Position numbers and translations under genes: made by a program | NCBI GenBank assembly: GCA_902799015.1 | Contig: CADBZI010000019.1 | Location: 1 to 35,078 of the forward strand | Source of the DNA: an uncultured Lachnospiraceae bacterium | Lineage (GTDB): Bacteria; Bacillota; Clostridia; Lachnospirales; Lachnospiraceae | Reading direction: 5' to 3' | Length of the DNA: 35,078 bases | Notes under the pieces: generated by a model | Told to the model about the DNA's origin: nothing | What the model saw: only the letters and a program-made list of their open reading frames with translations | Databases searched by the model: none | Part shown: positions 8,330 to 15,694 of the stretch, piece by piece | Layout of the letters: each line of letters begins with the position of its first letter | How positions within the stretch are numbered: position 1 is the first letter of the stretch

Positions 8330-11048
8330 GGTATTCACTTCCTTCCGGATAAAATTCCAACACTTCGTTATCCGCACCGTCATCCGGATAGAATTTCATT
8401 ACTTCATTATCAGCGCCGTCATCCGGATAGAATTCCATTACCTCATCATCCGCACCGTCATCCGGATAAAACTCCATCGCTTCATCATCCGGCATAGTCT
8501 CATTGCTGCCCTTACGGAAACAGCCATGGATTTCGTCCGCTATACGTTTATATTCCTCCATCACACCACTGTGTGAAAGACGGATGGTATCCCCATCGCC
8601 GGAGTGTGCCGCCTTCTCAAGTTCATATGCCTCTTCTGAAAGATGCCCTGCCCCGATCATTTTTGCCGTTCCCTTAACGGCGTGTACAAGGATCTCGTAA
8701 TTTTTCAGGTCATTATCCTGCAGATGTCCCCCGGCTTCCCTGATCTTTCCTTCCGCTTCATCGGCAAACTGCAGAAGGAGGACCTTATAGAATTCCTCAT
8801 CCCCCTGACAGTATCCGAGTCCTGTGGCAGTATCAATTCCAAGTTCTTTCAGCACGGAGAATTGCTCATCCGCCTGTTTCTGCTGTTCTTCCGCTTCTTC
8901 CGGTTTTACTGCTTCACCCGGTTCCTTCGCTTCTCCGGCTTTTTCTGGTTCTCCTGATATTCCGGTCCCGGACCTTTTTATGCCAGATGCTTTTGTTTCC
9001 AGCGTGAGCATCGATTTTGGCAGCACTTTTTTCAGCACTCTTTCCAGTTCGGAAATGACGATCGGTTTTGCCAGGAAAGCATCAAACCCTTCCCGCAGGA
9101 ACATTTCATTCGCAGTACTTACCGTATTCGCAGTAAGGGCTACGATGACGGCTTCCTTCCCTTCCTTGCCAAGCACGGAACGGATCCGTTTCATGGCTTC
9201 CACTCCGTCCATACCGGCCATCATATGGTCCATGAAGATGAGGTCCACCTCGTTTGTCCGAACATACTCCACTGCTTCCGCACCTGATAAAGCCGTGTTT
9301 ACAACCATCCCGTATCCTTTCAGGATCTGGTTGGCAACGGTCAGATTCATAAACTCATCATCTACCACCAGCGTCCTGACACCCCTTGCATAAAGTTTTC
9401 CTTCTGCCGCTTTCCTCTCTTCCCTGTTCAGGTTTATGAATGTAGTATAGGAAAAACCGTAAAGGGGCCGCCGGATCAACGTGATCTCAGATCCTTCCGG
9501 CAGTTCAAATTCCCAGTCGCAGATGACGGCAACCATTGCTCTTTTTGACATGGCATCGATATATTCCCGGTCTTCCAGATATATCTGCATGCCAACGAAA
9601 ACATGCGTCAGTTTCACTTCCCGGTCAATCTCTTTTAAATCATCCAGCCGGTCTGCCCGATGTATTTTGACCCCGAGACCCAGCATGAGATTCTGTCCAT
9701 ATGCATCATAGAATTCCTTAACGAGAGGATGTTTGATAGTAGACATCTTGTAGCAGGTTCCGATGCACAGTTTTTCAGGGTTCCTAAGGCTCATGCAGTA
9801 TTCGCTGTTTACAACCTTCTGGGGAATGCTGATCCGGACAGTCGTTCCCACATTCGGCTCACTCTGTGCAACAAAAAAACCGTTCAGGCTCCTGACAAAG
9901 CCCCTTATGATAGCAAGTCCCAATCCCAGACCGCTTGAGTACCGCGTCCTGCCGGAATCCGCCTGATACAGGCCCTCGAATGCTTTTTCCAGCTGGGCCT
10001 GGTCCATCCCGATCCCGGTATCCCTTACTTCGATCAAAAGATTGATCCCGTACTCCCGCTGTTCAAAGGAAAGATGGAGATAAACACCACCCTCATTCGT
10101 ATATTTAATCGCATTATCGAGCAGGTGCCGGAGGATCTTTTTCAGTTTTACGACATCCGTCCTCAAAACAGAGGGGAGCCGCGGATCCACATTGATGATC
10201 AGCTCCAGGTTCTTTTTTCTGATCGGCGATATCTCCGTCACAAGGTCATGCAGCAGCGAAGAGATCATATAATCCTCTTCACTGACCGCGAGCGTTCCCA
10301 TGTCAATCTCAGAATAGTCCAGAATGTCGCTGATCTGATCTGCAACTTTATTTCCTGCTTCCATTACCGATGTCAGGTCCTTTTTTATCTCCCGGTCATC
10401 GGTCCTGTCAATGCAGATCCTGGTGAGCCCAATCACGGCATTGATGGGAGTCCGGATCTCATGGGAAATATTCGCGAGGAAATCATTCAGCCTTCCTGTC
10501 ATCTCAGCCAGTTCCTGCTTTGATTCCTCCGTCCGCCCCATCAGGTTCGCCTGCCGTCTCATATATGATCGCGCAATCAAACAAAACAGTGTGACGATAA
10601 ATAAATGGAGCAGCGTCCGGGTAATCAGCAGTCTGTCAAAAACTTCCCCCTGGTTGTACAGGAAAAACAGGTCATAGATGATCGCAAGGTAGTATGTAAT
10701 CTGGCATAAGGTGATCAGCCCGAGGACACCGGTAGACATGTAGATCAGGACGACTCCCGTCATAACGATCCCCAGATCAAAAGTACTCGTTGTATGGGAG
10801 CCATAAAAGAACGCAGTTGCCATCATCAGAATGGCGTACAGCCATATCCTGTAATTGGAGGGAATGCTTTGCCTGATATGTACGATCCAGGCCAGAACCA
10901 CTCCTGCCGCGATCAGGATCAAAGCCCATTTTTCCCAGGAAAGAAGCAGGGCTTCACCGATCAGAATGACCGAGAACAGGGTATAGCAGAATAAAATGGT
11001 ATTATGTGATGTTTCAGAATAATACTTGCCCGTTTTCTTTCCTTCCAT
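8322..11048 (-). CDS. Membrane hybrid histidine kinase with receiver and C-terminal Hpt domain
   Basis: 908 residues from the ATG at 11048 (GGAG 8 nt upstream); an in-frame ATG 13 codons earlier lies inside the preceding gene. Order: about six membrane segments (residues 17-160); HisKA with ANISHEIRTP (His196); HATPase with HLLDNAIKYT, DTGIGM and GLGLGLAII; a region at about 420-545 that has receiver-like length and lysine/aspartate pattern but no phospho-acceptor Asp, probably a pseudo-receiver; an active receiver (about 557-670) with LVVDD, FMDHMMAGMDG (Asp607) and LAKPI; an acidic linker rich in Glu-Pro-Ala; an Hpt domain with HAVKGTAK (His789); and a tail of 13-residue repeats. It begins 2 nt after the response regulator gene and overlaps the next kinase. 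The Hpt could pass phosphate to the PP2C response regulator of the same operon. Confidence 0.92.
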   Translation of the reverse strand: MEGKKTGKYYSETSHNTILFCYTLFSVILIGEALLLSWEKWALILIAAGVVLAWIVHIRQSIPSNYRIWLYAILMMATAFFYGSHTTSTFDLGIVMTGVVLIYMSTGVLGLITLCQITYYLAIIYDLFFLYNQGEVFDRLLITRTLLHLFIVTLFCLIARSYMRRQANLMGRTEESKQELAEMTGRLNDFLANISHEIRTPINAVIGLTRICIDRTDDREIKKDLTSVMEAGNKVADQISDILDYSEIDMGTLAVSEEDYMISSLLHDLVTEISPIRKKNLELIINVDPRLPSVLRTDVVKLKKILRHLLDNAIKYTNEGGVYLHLSFEQREYGINLLIEVRDTGIGMDQAQLEKAFEGLYQADSGRTRYSSGLGLGLAIIRGFVRSLNGFFVAQSEPNVGTTVRISIPQKVVNSEYCMSLRNPEKLCIGTCYKMSTIKHPLVKEFYDAYGQNLMLGLGVKIHRADRLDDLKEIDREVKLTHVFVGMQIYLEDREYIDAMSKRAMVAVICDWEFELPEGSEITLIRRPLYGFSYTTFINLNREERKAAEGKLYARGVRTLVVDDEFMNLTVANQILKGYGMVVNTALSGAEAVEYVRTNEVDLIFMDHMMAGMDGVEAMKRIRSVLGKEGKEAVIVALTANTVSTANEMFLREGFDAFLAKPIVISELERVLKKVLPKSMLTLETKASGIKRSGTGISGEPEKAGEAKEPGEAVKPEEAEEQQKQADEQFSVLKELGIDTATGLGYCQGDEEFYKVLLLQFADEAEGKIREAGGHLQDNDLKNYEILVHAVKGTAKMIGAGHLSEEAYELEKAAHSGDGDTIRLSHSGVMEEYKRIADEIHGCFRKGSNETMPDDEAMEFYPDDGADDEVMEFYPDDGADNEVMKFYPDDGADNEVLEFYPEGSEYHE
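8348..8486 (-). repeat. 39-bp in-frame tandem repeat encoding the kinase C-terminal tail
   Basis: Three contiguous 39-bp units (8348-8386, 8387-8425, 8426-8464) and a partial fourth encode near-identical 13-residue units of the type FYPDDGADNEVME. The period is an exact multiple of three, so copy number can change without a frameshift. It lies just upstream of the overlap with the DegV-fusion gene. Confidence 0.88.
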
Positions 11049-11050
11049 GG

Positions 11051-12208
11051 TCACTGCTCCTTTTTGCCCGGCAGGTATTCCAGACACAGCATGGTCAGGT
11101 CATCAAACTGCTCACTGTCCCGGACAAAGCTGCCCACTGCCTCGCTCACGCCAAGCAGTACCTGTCTGGGGCTCGCTCCGGCATTGTCATTCAAAGCGTC
11201 AATCATACGGGACGTTCCGAAAAGTTCACCTTCACTGTTGGCAGCTTCCGGTACGCCGTCTGTATAGACAAACAGCTTTGAACCGGGCGTCATCTGTATC
11301 TGGTATTCCCTGTACCGCATGTTCGGAAAAGCTCCGATGATCAGATCATGTTTGCGTTTCATCAGTTCAAAGCTGCCATCCGAATGCATGAACGCCGGAT
11401 ATTCGTGGCCCGCATTCGCGGCGGTCAGTATCCCTGTGGAAATATCCAGGATACCAAGCCACACAGTCACAAACATTTCCTCCGGATTATTGGCACAGAT
11501 CATCATATTTGTATCCTCCAGGATCTGTGCAGGCATTTTGCCGGCCTTGGCGTTTTCTGCAAGCACGATCTTGGAAACCATCATGAACAGGGCTGCCGGG
11601 ATTCCTTTGCCGGAGACATCTGCAATCAGCAGACACAGATGATCCTTATCCGTAAAGAAAAAATCGTAAAAATCGCCCCCGACACCTCTGACCGGTGTCA
11701 TGCTTGCATAGACATCAATATCCTCACGATCCGGAAATGCAGGGAAAATACCGGGCAGCATGGCCGACTGTATACGGGAGGCCATTGCGAGTTCGGCACT
11801 GATGCGTTCATTCTCCTTTTCCAGATTGTGCTGAAGCCTTACAAGCTCAATTGTATGTTTGACCCTGAGAACCAGAACATCCGGGACAAAAGGCTTTTTG
11901 ATAAAATCCATAGCACCGAGCGCAAGCCCCCGCGTTTCAGACTCCTGATTATCATCCGCTGTGAGAAAGATAACCGGGATCTGCTCCTGCAAAGGGGTCT
12001 GCTCCTTCAGCCGCTGCAGAGTTTCAAACCCATCCATGCCAGGCATTTTGATATCCAGCAGGATCAGGTCAGGTTTATTGGATTTAATAAAACCGAGCAG
12101 AGCCGTCCCCGACTTCAGGGCGGTCACACGCATATTATGTTTGCTCAGAATATGCCCAGCCATTTTGAGATTTAAAATATCATCATCTACAACAACAACC
12201 CAGTCCAT
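11051..12208 (-). CDS. Response regulator with SpoIIE/PP2C serine phosphatase output domain
   Basis: 385 residues. N-terminal receiver with VVVVDDD, phospho-acceptor LILLDIKMPGMDG (Asp52), FLTADD and FIKKPF; a coiled-coil linker (about 120-150); and a PP2C/SpoIIE domain from about 165 with GVGGDFYDFFF, IADVSGKGIP, YTDGVPEA and the final metal site SEQFDDLTML. This RsbU/RssB-like layout links a phosphorelay to dephosphorylation of an anti-anti-sigma factor (family knowledge); no such partner is encoded in this window. The ATG is preceded by GAGGG at 6 nt. It is the first gene of a three-gene operon and is followed after 2 nt by the Hpt kinase. The catalytic domain closely resembles that of the phosphatase at the left edge, so the two are paralogues. 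Confidence 0.92.
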   Translation of the reverse strand: MDWVVVVDDDILNLKMAGHILSKHNMRVTALKSGTALLGFIKSNKPDLILLDIKMPGMDGFETLQRLKEQTPLQEQIPVIFLTADDNQESETRGLALGAMDFIKKPFVPDVLVLRVKHTIELVRLQHNLEKENERISAELAMASRIQSAMLPGIFPAFPDREDIDVYASMTPVRGVGGDFYDFFFTDKDHLCLLIADVSGKGIPAALFMMVSKIVLAENAKAGKMPAQILEDTNMMICANNPEEMFVTVWLGILDISTGILTAANAGHEYPAFMHSDGSFELMKRKHDLIIGAFPNMRYREYQIQMTPGSKLFVYTDGVPEAANSEGELFGTSRMIDALNDNAGASPRQVLLGVSEAVGSFVRDSEQFDDLTMLCLEYLPGKKEQ

Positions 12209-12268
12209 AAAAAACCCTCTTCCAAATACTTATTCGCTCAATACCGCGCGATAACTGAGATAGTATTC

Positions 12269-12297
12269 AGTATAACAAAAGCCTGGTCTGATAACAA
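12269..12297 (-). promoter_or_regulatory. Promoter of the PP2C-kinase-kinase/DegV operon
   Basis: On the minus strand TTGTTA (12297-12292) and TATACT (12274-12269) are 17 nt apart. Predicted start near 12262 leaves a leader of about 54 nt. An imperfect palindrome, CTGAGATAGTATTCAG (12255-12270), spans the -10 edge and start point and could bind a regulator. Confidence 0.6.
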
Positions 12298-12405
12298 CGA
12301 ATTACCGTCAGGATATGAGGATATCAGAAAATGAGAAACGGAAACTCATCAGGGTACTTGAGATCCTTCGAGAAGAATAAAAAGCACAGAAAACCCTGCA
12401 CAAAA

Positions 12406-12441
12406 ATAAGGCGGTACATCGCTTTGATGTACCGCCTTTTT
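12406..12441. terminator. Bidirectional terminator downstream of tsf
   Basis: A perfect 13-bp stem, AAGGCGGTACATC with its complement and a 5-nt loop GCTTT. On the minus strand (reading away from tsf) it is followed by ATTTTTG; on the plus strand by TTTTT. Confidence 0.9.
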
Positions 12442-12482
12442 CGGCTCTGGATCTGATTATTACACAAACCTCGCTGAGGTAA

Positions 12483-13421
12483 TTACAGGCCCATCTGCGC
12501 TGCAACCTCAGCTGCAAAGTCCTCATTCTTCTTTTCAAGGCCTTCACCGGTCTCGAAGCGAATGAATCCCTTCACCTTGACGTTAGCGCCTGCTTCTTTG
12601 CCGGCCTGGGCAACATACTGCGCCACAGTCTGCTTTCCGTCTTCCGCCTTGACATAAACCTGATCAAGCAGGCAGATCTCCTTGAGCTCTTTGTTCAGTC
12701 TTCCCTGAACTGCTCCGTTGATCACCTTCTCCGGCTTGCCGGCCATCTTCGGATCTTCCGCGATCTGCTTTGTCAGGATCTCGATCTCCTTGTCCTTGAA
12801 CTCCTGCGGAACCTCATCAGCACTGGTGTACTGCGGTCTGAGCGCTGCAACCTGCATCGCGACGTTCTTGCCGATCTCACGGACAGCTTCGTTGTCAACA
12901 TCCGTCTCAAGGTCAACGATCGAGACAATCTTTCCACCCATGTGCGTGTAGGCAACAACGACGCCGTTCTTTTCCTCAACCTGCTGGAATCTGCGGATCT
13001 TCAGGTTCTCACCGATGACTGCGATCTGTGCGGCAAGCACTTCCTCAACACTCTTCTCCGGATCGATCTTACTGGGCTGCTTCATGAATTCTTCCAGTCC
13101 GCCCGCAACTGTATTCAGCGCATGCTCGGCAACCTGCCTGACATAGTTCTGGAACTTCTCATTCTTCGCGACGAAGTCTGTCTCAGAATTCACTTCAACG
13201 ACGACAGCCTTCTTTCCATCCTCGGAGACCGCTGCCATCGAAACACCTTCTGCCGCGATACGGCTGGCCTTCTTCTGTGCAGTAGCCAGTCCCTTTTCTC
13301 TCAGCCATTCGATCGCCTTCTCAATATTGCCCTCAGAAGCCATCAGGGCCTTCTTGCAGTCCATCATGCCCGATCCGGTCATCTCTCTGAGTTCTTTCAC
13401 CAGTGCTGCTGTGATAGCCAT
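12483..13421 (-). CDS. tsf: Translation elongation factor Ts
   Basis: 312 residues. EF-Ts exchanges GDP for GTP on EF-Tu in the cytoplasm. Seen: the N-terminal UBA-like helix bundle with the family signature TGSGMMDCKKAL, and the second EF-Ts signature region near residue 70-80 (VEVNSETDFVAKNEKF). Length matches the roughly 300-residue family. The start ATG follows AAGGAGAATGAATT. It lies 70 nt after rpsB in the conserved rpsB-tsf pair; the gap contains a small GATCC-centred hairpin and two copies of TTTCACAGA, but no separate promoter is evident. A strong terminator follows. Confidence 0.97.
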   Translation of the reverse strand: MAITAALVKELREMTGSGMMDCKKALMASEGNIEKAIEWLREKGLATAQKKASRIAAEGVSMAAVSEDGKKAVVVEVNSETDFVAKNEKFQNYVRQVAEHALNTVAGGLEEFMKQPSKIDPEKSVEEVLAAQIAVIGENLKIRRFQQVEEKNGVVVAYTHMGGKIVSIVDLETDVDNEAVREIGKNVAMQVAALRPQYTSADEVPQEFKDKEIEILTKQIAEDPKMAGKPEKVINGAVQGRLNKELKEICLLDQVYVKAEDGKQTVAQYVAQAGKEAGANVKVKGFIRFETGEGLEKKNEDFAAEVAAQMGL

Positions 13422-13491
13422 AATTCATTCTCCTTACATATCTGTGAAAGATCCCGCTTTTTGCGCAGGATCCATATCCTCTGTGAAATGA

Positions 13492-14262
13492 TTACTCTGC
13501 CGGAGCCTGCTCCTCTTCACCCGCGTAATCAATTCCTTCTCCTGTGAATACCTGGTTCTCGATCGGTGCAGCGCCCTCTGCTCCCTGCTTTGCCTCGATC
13601 ACCGCATCCGCCATCTTGGAAACGATCAGTCTGACAGCACGGATCGCATCGTCATTGCCCGGGATCACATAGTCCAGATCTTCCGGATCACAGTTCGTAT
13701 CAGCAATTCCGATCAGCGGAATGCCCAGAGCATGTGCTTCCTGAACACAGATGTGCTCCTTCTTCAGGTCAACGATAAAGATCGCGTCCGGAAGCTTCTT
13801 CATCTCTTCGATACCGCCAAGGTTCTTCTCCAGCTTCTCAAGCTCCTTCTCAAGCTTGATGACTTCCTTCTTCGGAAGCACCTGGAAGGTACCGTCTGCC
13901 TGCATCTTCTTGATATCCTTCAGCCTCTTGATCCGGCTCTGGATGGTCTTGAAGTTGGTCAGCATGCCGCCGAGCCATCTCTCGTTTACATAGTACATAC
14001 CGCAGCGCTCTGCTTCCTGTCTGATGGAATCCTGCGCCTGCTTCTTGGTACCGACGAAAAGGATCGATCCGCCGTTTGCAGCGATATCGCCGATTACATT
14101 GTAAGCATCATCAATCATTCCGACCGTCTTCTGCAGGTCGATGATGTAGATGCCGTTGCGCTCCGTATAGATATAGGGAGCCATCTTCGGGTTCCATCTC
14201 CTGGTCTGATGTCCAAAATGGACACCTGCTTCCAGCAGCTGTTTCATGGAAAGTACACTCAT
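13492..14262 (-). CDS. rpsB: 30S ribosomal protein S2
   Basis: 256 residues from the ATG preceded by AGAAGGAG; an upstream in-frame start at 14340 would add an unrelated 26-residue leader and has no RBS. The sequence has the S2 signatures [19 protein letters not shown] near the N-terminus and the later [13 protein letters not shown] region. S2 binds the 30S head/body junction and is needed for translation initiation. A C-terminal acidic tail of about 35 residues ending EEEQAPAE is typical of clostridial S2. First gene of rpsB-tsf. Confidence 0.97.
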   Translation of the reverse strand: MSVLSMKQLLEAGVHFGHQTRRWNPKMAPYIYTERNGIYIIDLQKTVGMIDDAYNVIGDIAANGGSILFVGTKKQAQDSIRQEAERCGMYYVNERWLGGMLTNFKTIQSRIKRLKDIKKMQADGTFQVLPKKEVIKLEKELEKLEKNLGGIEEMKKLPDAIFIVDLKKEHICVQEAHALGIPLIGIADTNCDPEDLDYVIPGNDDAIRAVRLIVSKMADAVIEAKQGAEGAAPIENQVFTGEGIDYAGEEEQAPAE

Positions 14263-14360
14263 GTTCAATTCTCCTTCTGGTTTGTACTTCCGCATGTTTC
14301 CGATCCGCGGGAACCTTTCGGCACCGCCCGCAGAATCCACACGCGTGTTTTTTCAGCAAC
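14263..14360 (-). promoter_or_regulatory. rpsB 5' leader with hairpin
   Basis: The roughly 97-nt leader between the predicted start and the rpsB ATG contains a GC-rich hairpin (GCGGG...CCCGC) about 45 nt before the start codon. Ribosomal-protein leaders often bind the product for feedback control; whether this one does is inference. Confidence 0.3.
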
Positions 14361-14366
14361 TCAAAT

Positions 14367-14395
14367 AATATATCACGCAAGCTTCCCGGATGCAA
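14367..14395 (-). promoter_or_regulatory. rpsB-tsf promoter
   Basis: On the minus strand TTGCAT (14395-14390) and TATATT (14372-14367) are separated by 17 nt, and the -10 has the TGA extension (TGATATATT). Confidence 0.72.
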
Positions 14396-14425
14396 CCGCT
14401 TTCTTTCCTGCTCCGGCAGCTTGTT

Positions 14426-15682
14426 TTATTCTCTTCTCAGTGCTTCGATCGGATCCAGATTCGAAGCCTGTACAGAGGGAAGAAGTCCGAATACGATACC
14501 GATGACCATGGAAAACAGCACGGCAATCAATGCTGCCGGCCAGTTGATGCCGACCAGAATTCCTGTGAATCTGTGGATCAGCTGGCTCATGGCGATTCCT
14601 GCTCCTACTCCGAGCACTCCGCCGAGGCTGGTCAGCACAGCCGCTTCCGTCAGGAACTGCCACAGAATAGCCCCTTTCCTCGCGCCGATTGCTTTCTTCA
14701 GACCGATCTCATTGGTACGCTCTGTCACCGACACCAGCATGATGTTCATGACGCCGATTCCTCCGACCAGAAGTGAGATGCCGGCGATCCAGATCAGCTG
14801 CAGGTTGGATGCGTTCGCCAGTTCCTGCTGCTTCTTCACGATGCCCAGCAGGTCTTCCGCACTGTAGGTAATGGTGGAGTTTTTATTTGTGATCGTATCG
14901 TTGAGGATATTGGCCGTTCTCTGCCCGGCCTTGGTCATTTCCTCCGTGCTGGTCGCCTTGACGACCACATTCTCCGGTTCATCATACTGAAATACAATCG
15001 GCCATGTGGTCTTTGGCATGAAGAAGATTCCGTTGGAACCGTCATCGTTGGTATAGTAGTCATCCAGGTCCTTGATGTTCGGCTCGTAGGTAGAGGTCTT
15101 ATAGACAACACCCACTACCGTAAATGGCTGACTGTTGATCTCCACGGTCCGGCCCAGCGGATTCGCACCCTGGAACAGGTTGTCCGAGGCGGTCTGATCC
15201 ACAATGATGACCCGGCGGAAATCGTCATAGTCTGACTGGAGAAACTCTCTTCCGGTCCGGATCGAGTAACTGAGCGTATCAAAATAATCCATGTCGATGC
15301 CGTAGATATTAAACTCACTCAGAGATTTGTCTTTGTAGTAAACGCCGTCTGTCACAAACCGCGTGGTATAGCTCGTTACTTTCTCGACATTCTCCAACGC
15401 CAGAATCTTCTGTCTGGTCTCCTCCGAGATGACCGGAATTCCGGTCGGGATCGATGAGGAATCGTAGATCTGATAGCTTTCACCGCCCTGGCTCAGATTG
15501 ACATTTACCGTATTGTTTCCGGATCCAACCAGCTGATCCCGCAGGGCATTGTTCGTCCCCTGAATCGTAGAGACAATCGCAATGATTGAGGCGATTCCGA
15601 TGATAATTCCCAGCATGGTTAGGAAAGACCGCATCTTATGCGACCAGATCCCCTGAAATGCAAGTCGTATATTCTCTATCAT
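14426..15682 (-). CDS. MacB/FtsX-type ABC transporter permease
   Basis: 418 residues. One membrane segment near the N-terminus (about 17-40, SFLTMLGIIIGIASI), a long extracytoplasmic MacB_PCD domain (about 45-280), then three membrane segments (about 290-315, 340-370, 385-405) with the FtsX-family stretch GGIGVMNIMLVSVTERT and IGLKKAIGARKGAI. Such permeases do not form a classical channel but transmit ATPase movement to an extracytoplasmic domain, acting on peptides, lipoproteins or toxins (family knowledge). Last gene of a four-gene operon, 12 nt after the large membrane-fusion protein. No terminator is visible between its stop and the rpsB promoter. Confidence 0.93.
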   Translation of the reverse strand: MIENIRLAFQGIWSHKMRSFLTMLGIIIGIASIIAIVSTIQGTNNALRDQLVGSGNNTVNVNLSQGGESYQIYDSSSIPTGIPVISEETRQKILALENVEKVTSYTTRFVTDGVYYKDKSLSEFNIYGIDMDYFDTLSYSIRTGREFLQSDYDDFRRVIIVDQTASDNLFQGANPLGRTVEINSQPFTVVGVVYKTSTYEPNIKDLDDYYTNDDGSNGIFFMPKTTWPIVFQYDEPENVVVKATSTEEMTKAGQRTANILNDTITNKNSTITYSAEDLLGIVKKQQELANASNLQLIWIAGISLLVGGIGVMNIMLVSVTERTNEIGLKKAIGARKGAILWQFLTEAAVLTSLGGVLGVGAGIAMSQLIHRFTGILVGINWPAALIAVLFSMVIGIVFGLLPSVQASNLDPIEALRRE

Positions 15683-15694
15683 GTGCTTACTCTC

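Noticed and set aside
8348-8486. CRISPR-like array
   Set aside because: The 39-bp units are contiguous, have no spacers, and lie in frame inside a coding sequence.
12315-12380. Tiny plus-strand ORF encoding a charged 21-residue peptide
   Set aside because: No usable RBS spacing, lies between a promoter and a terminator of minus-strand genes, and nothing else supports it.
14263-14340. Longer N-terminus for ribosomal protein S2
   Set aside because: The added residues have no relation to S2, and the strong AGAAGGAG precedes the ATG at 14262.
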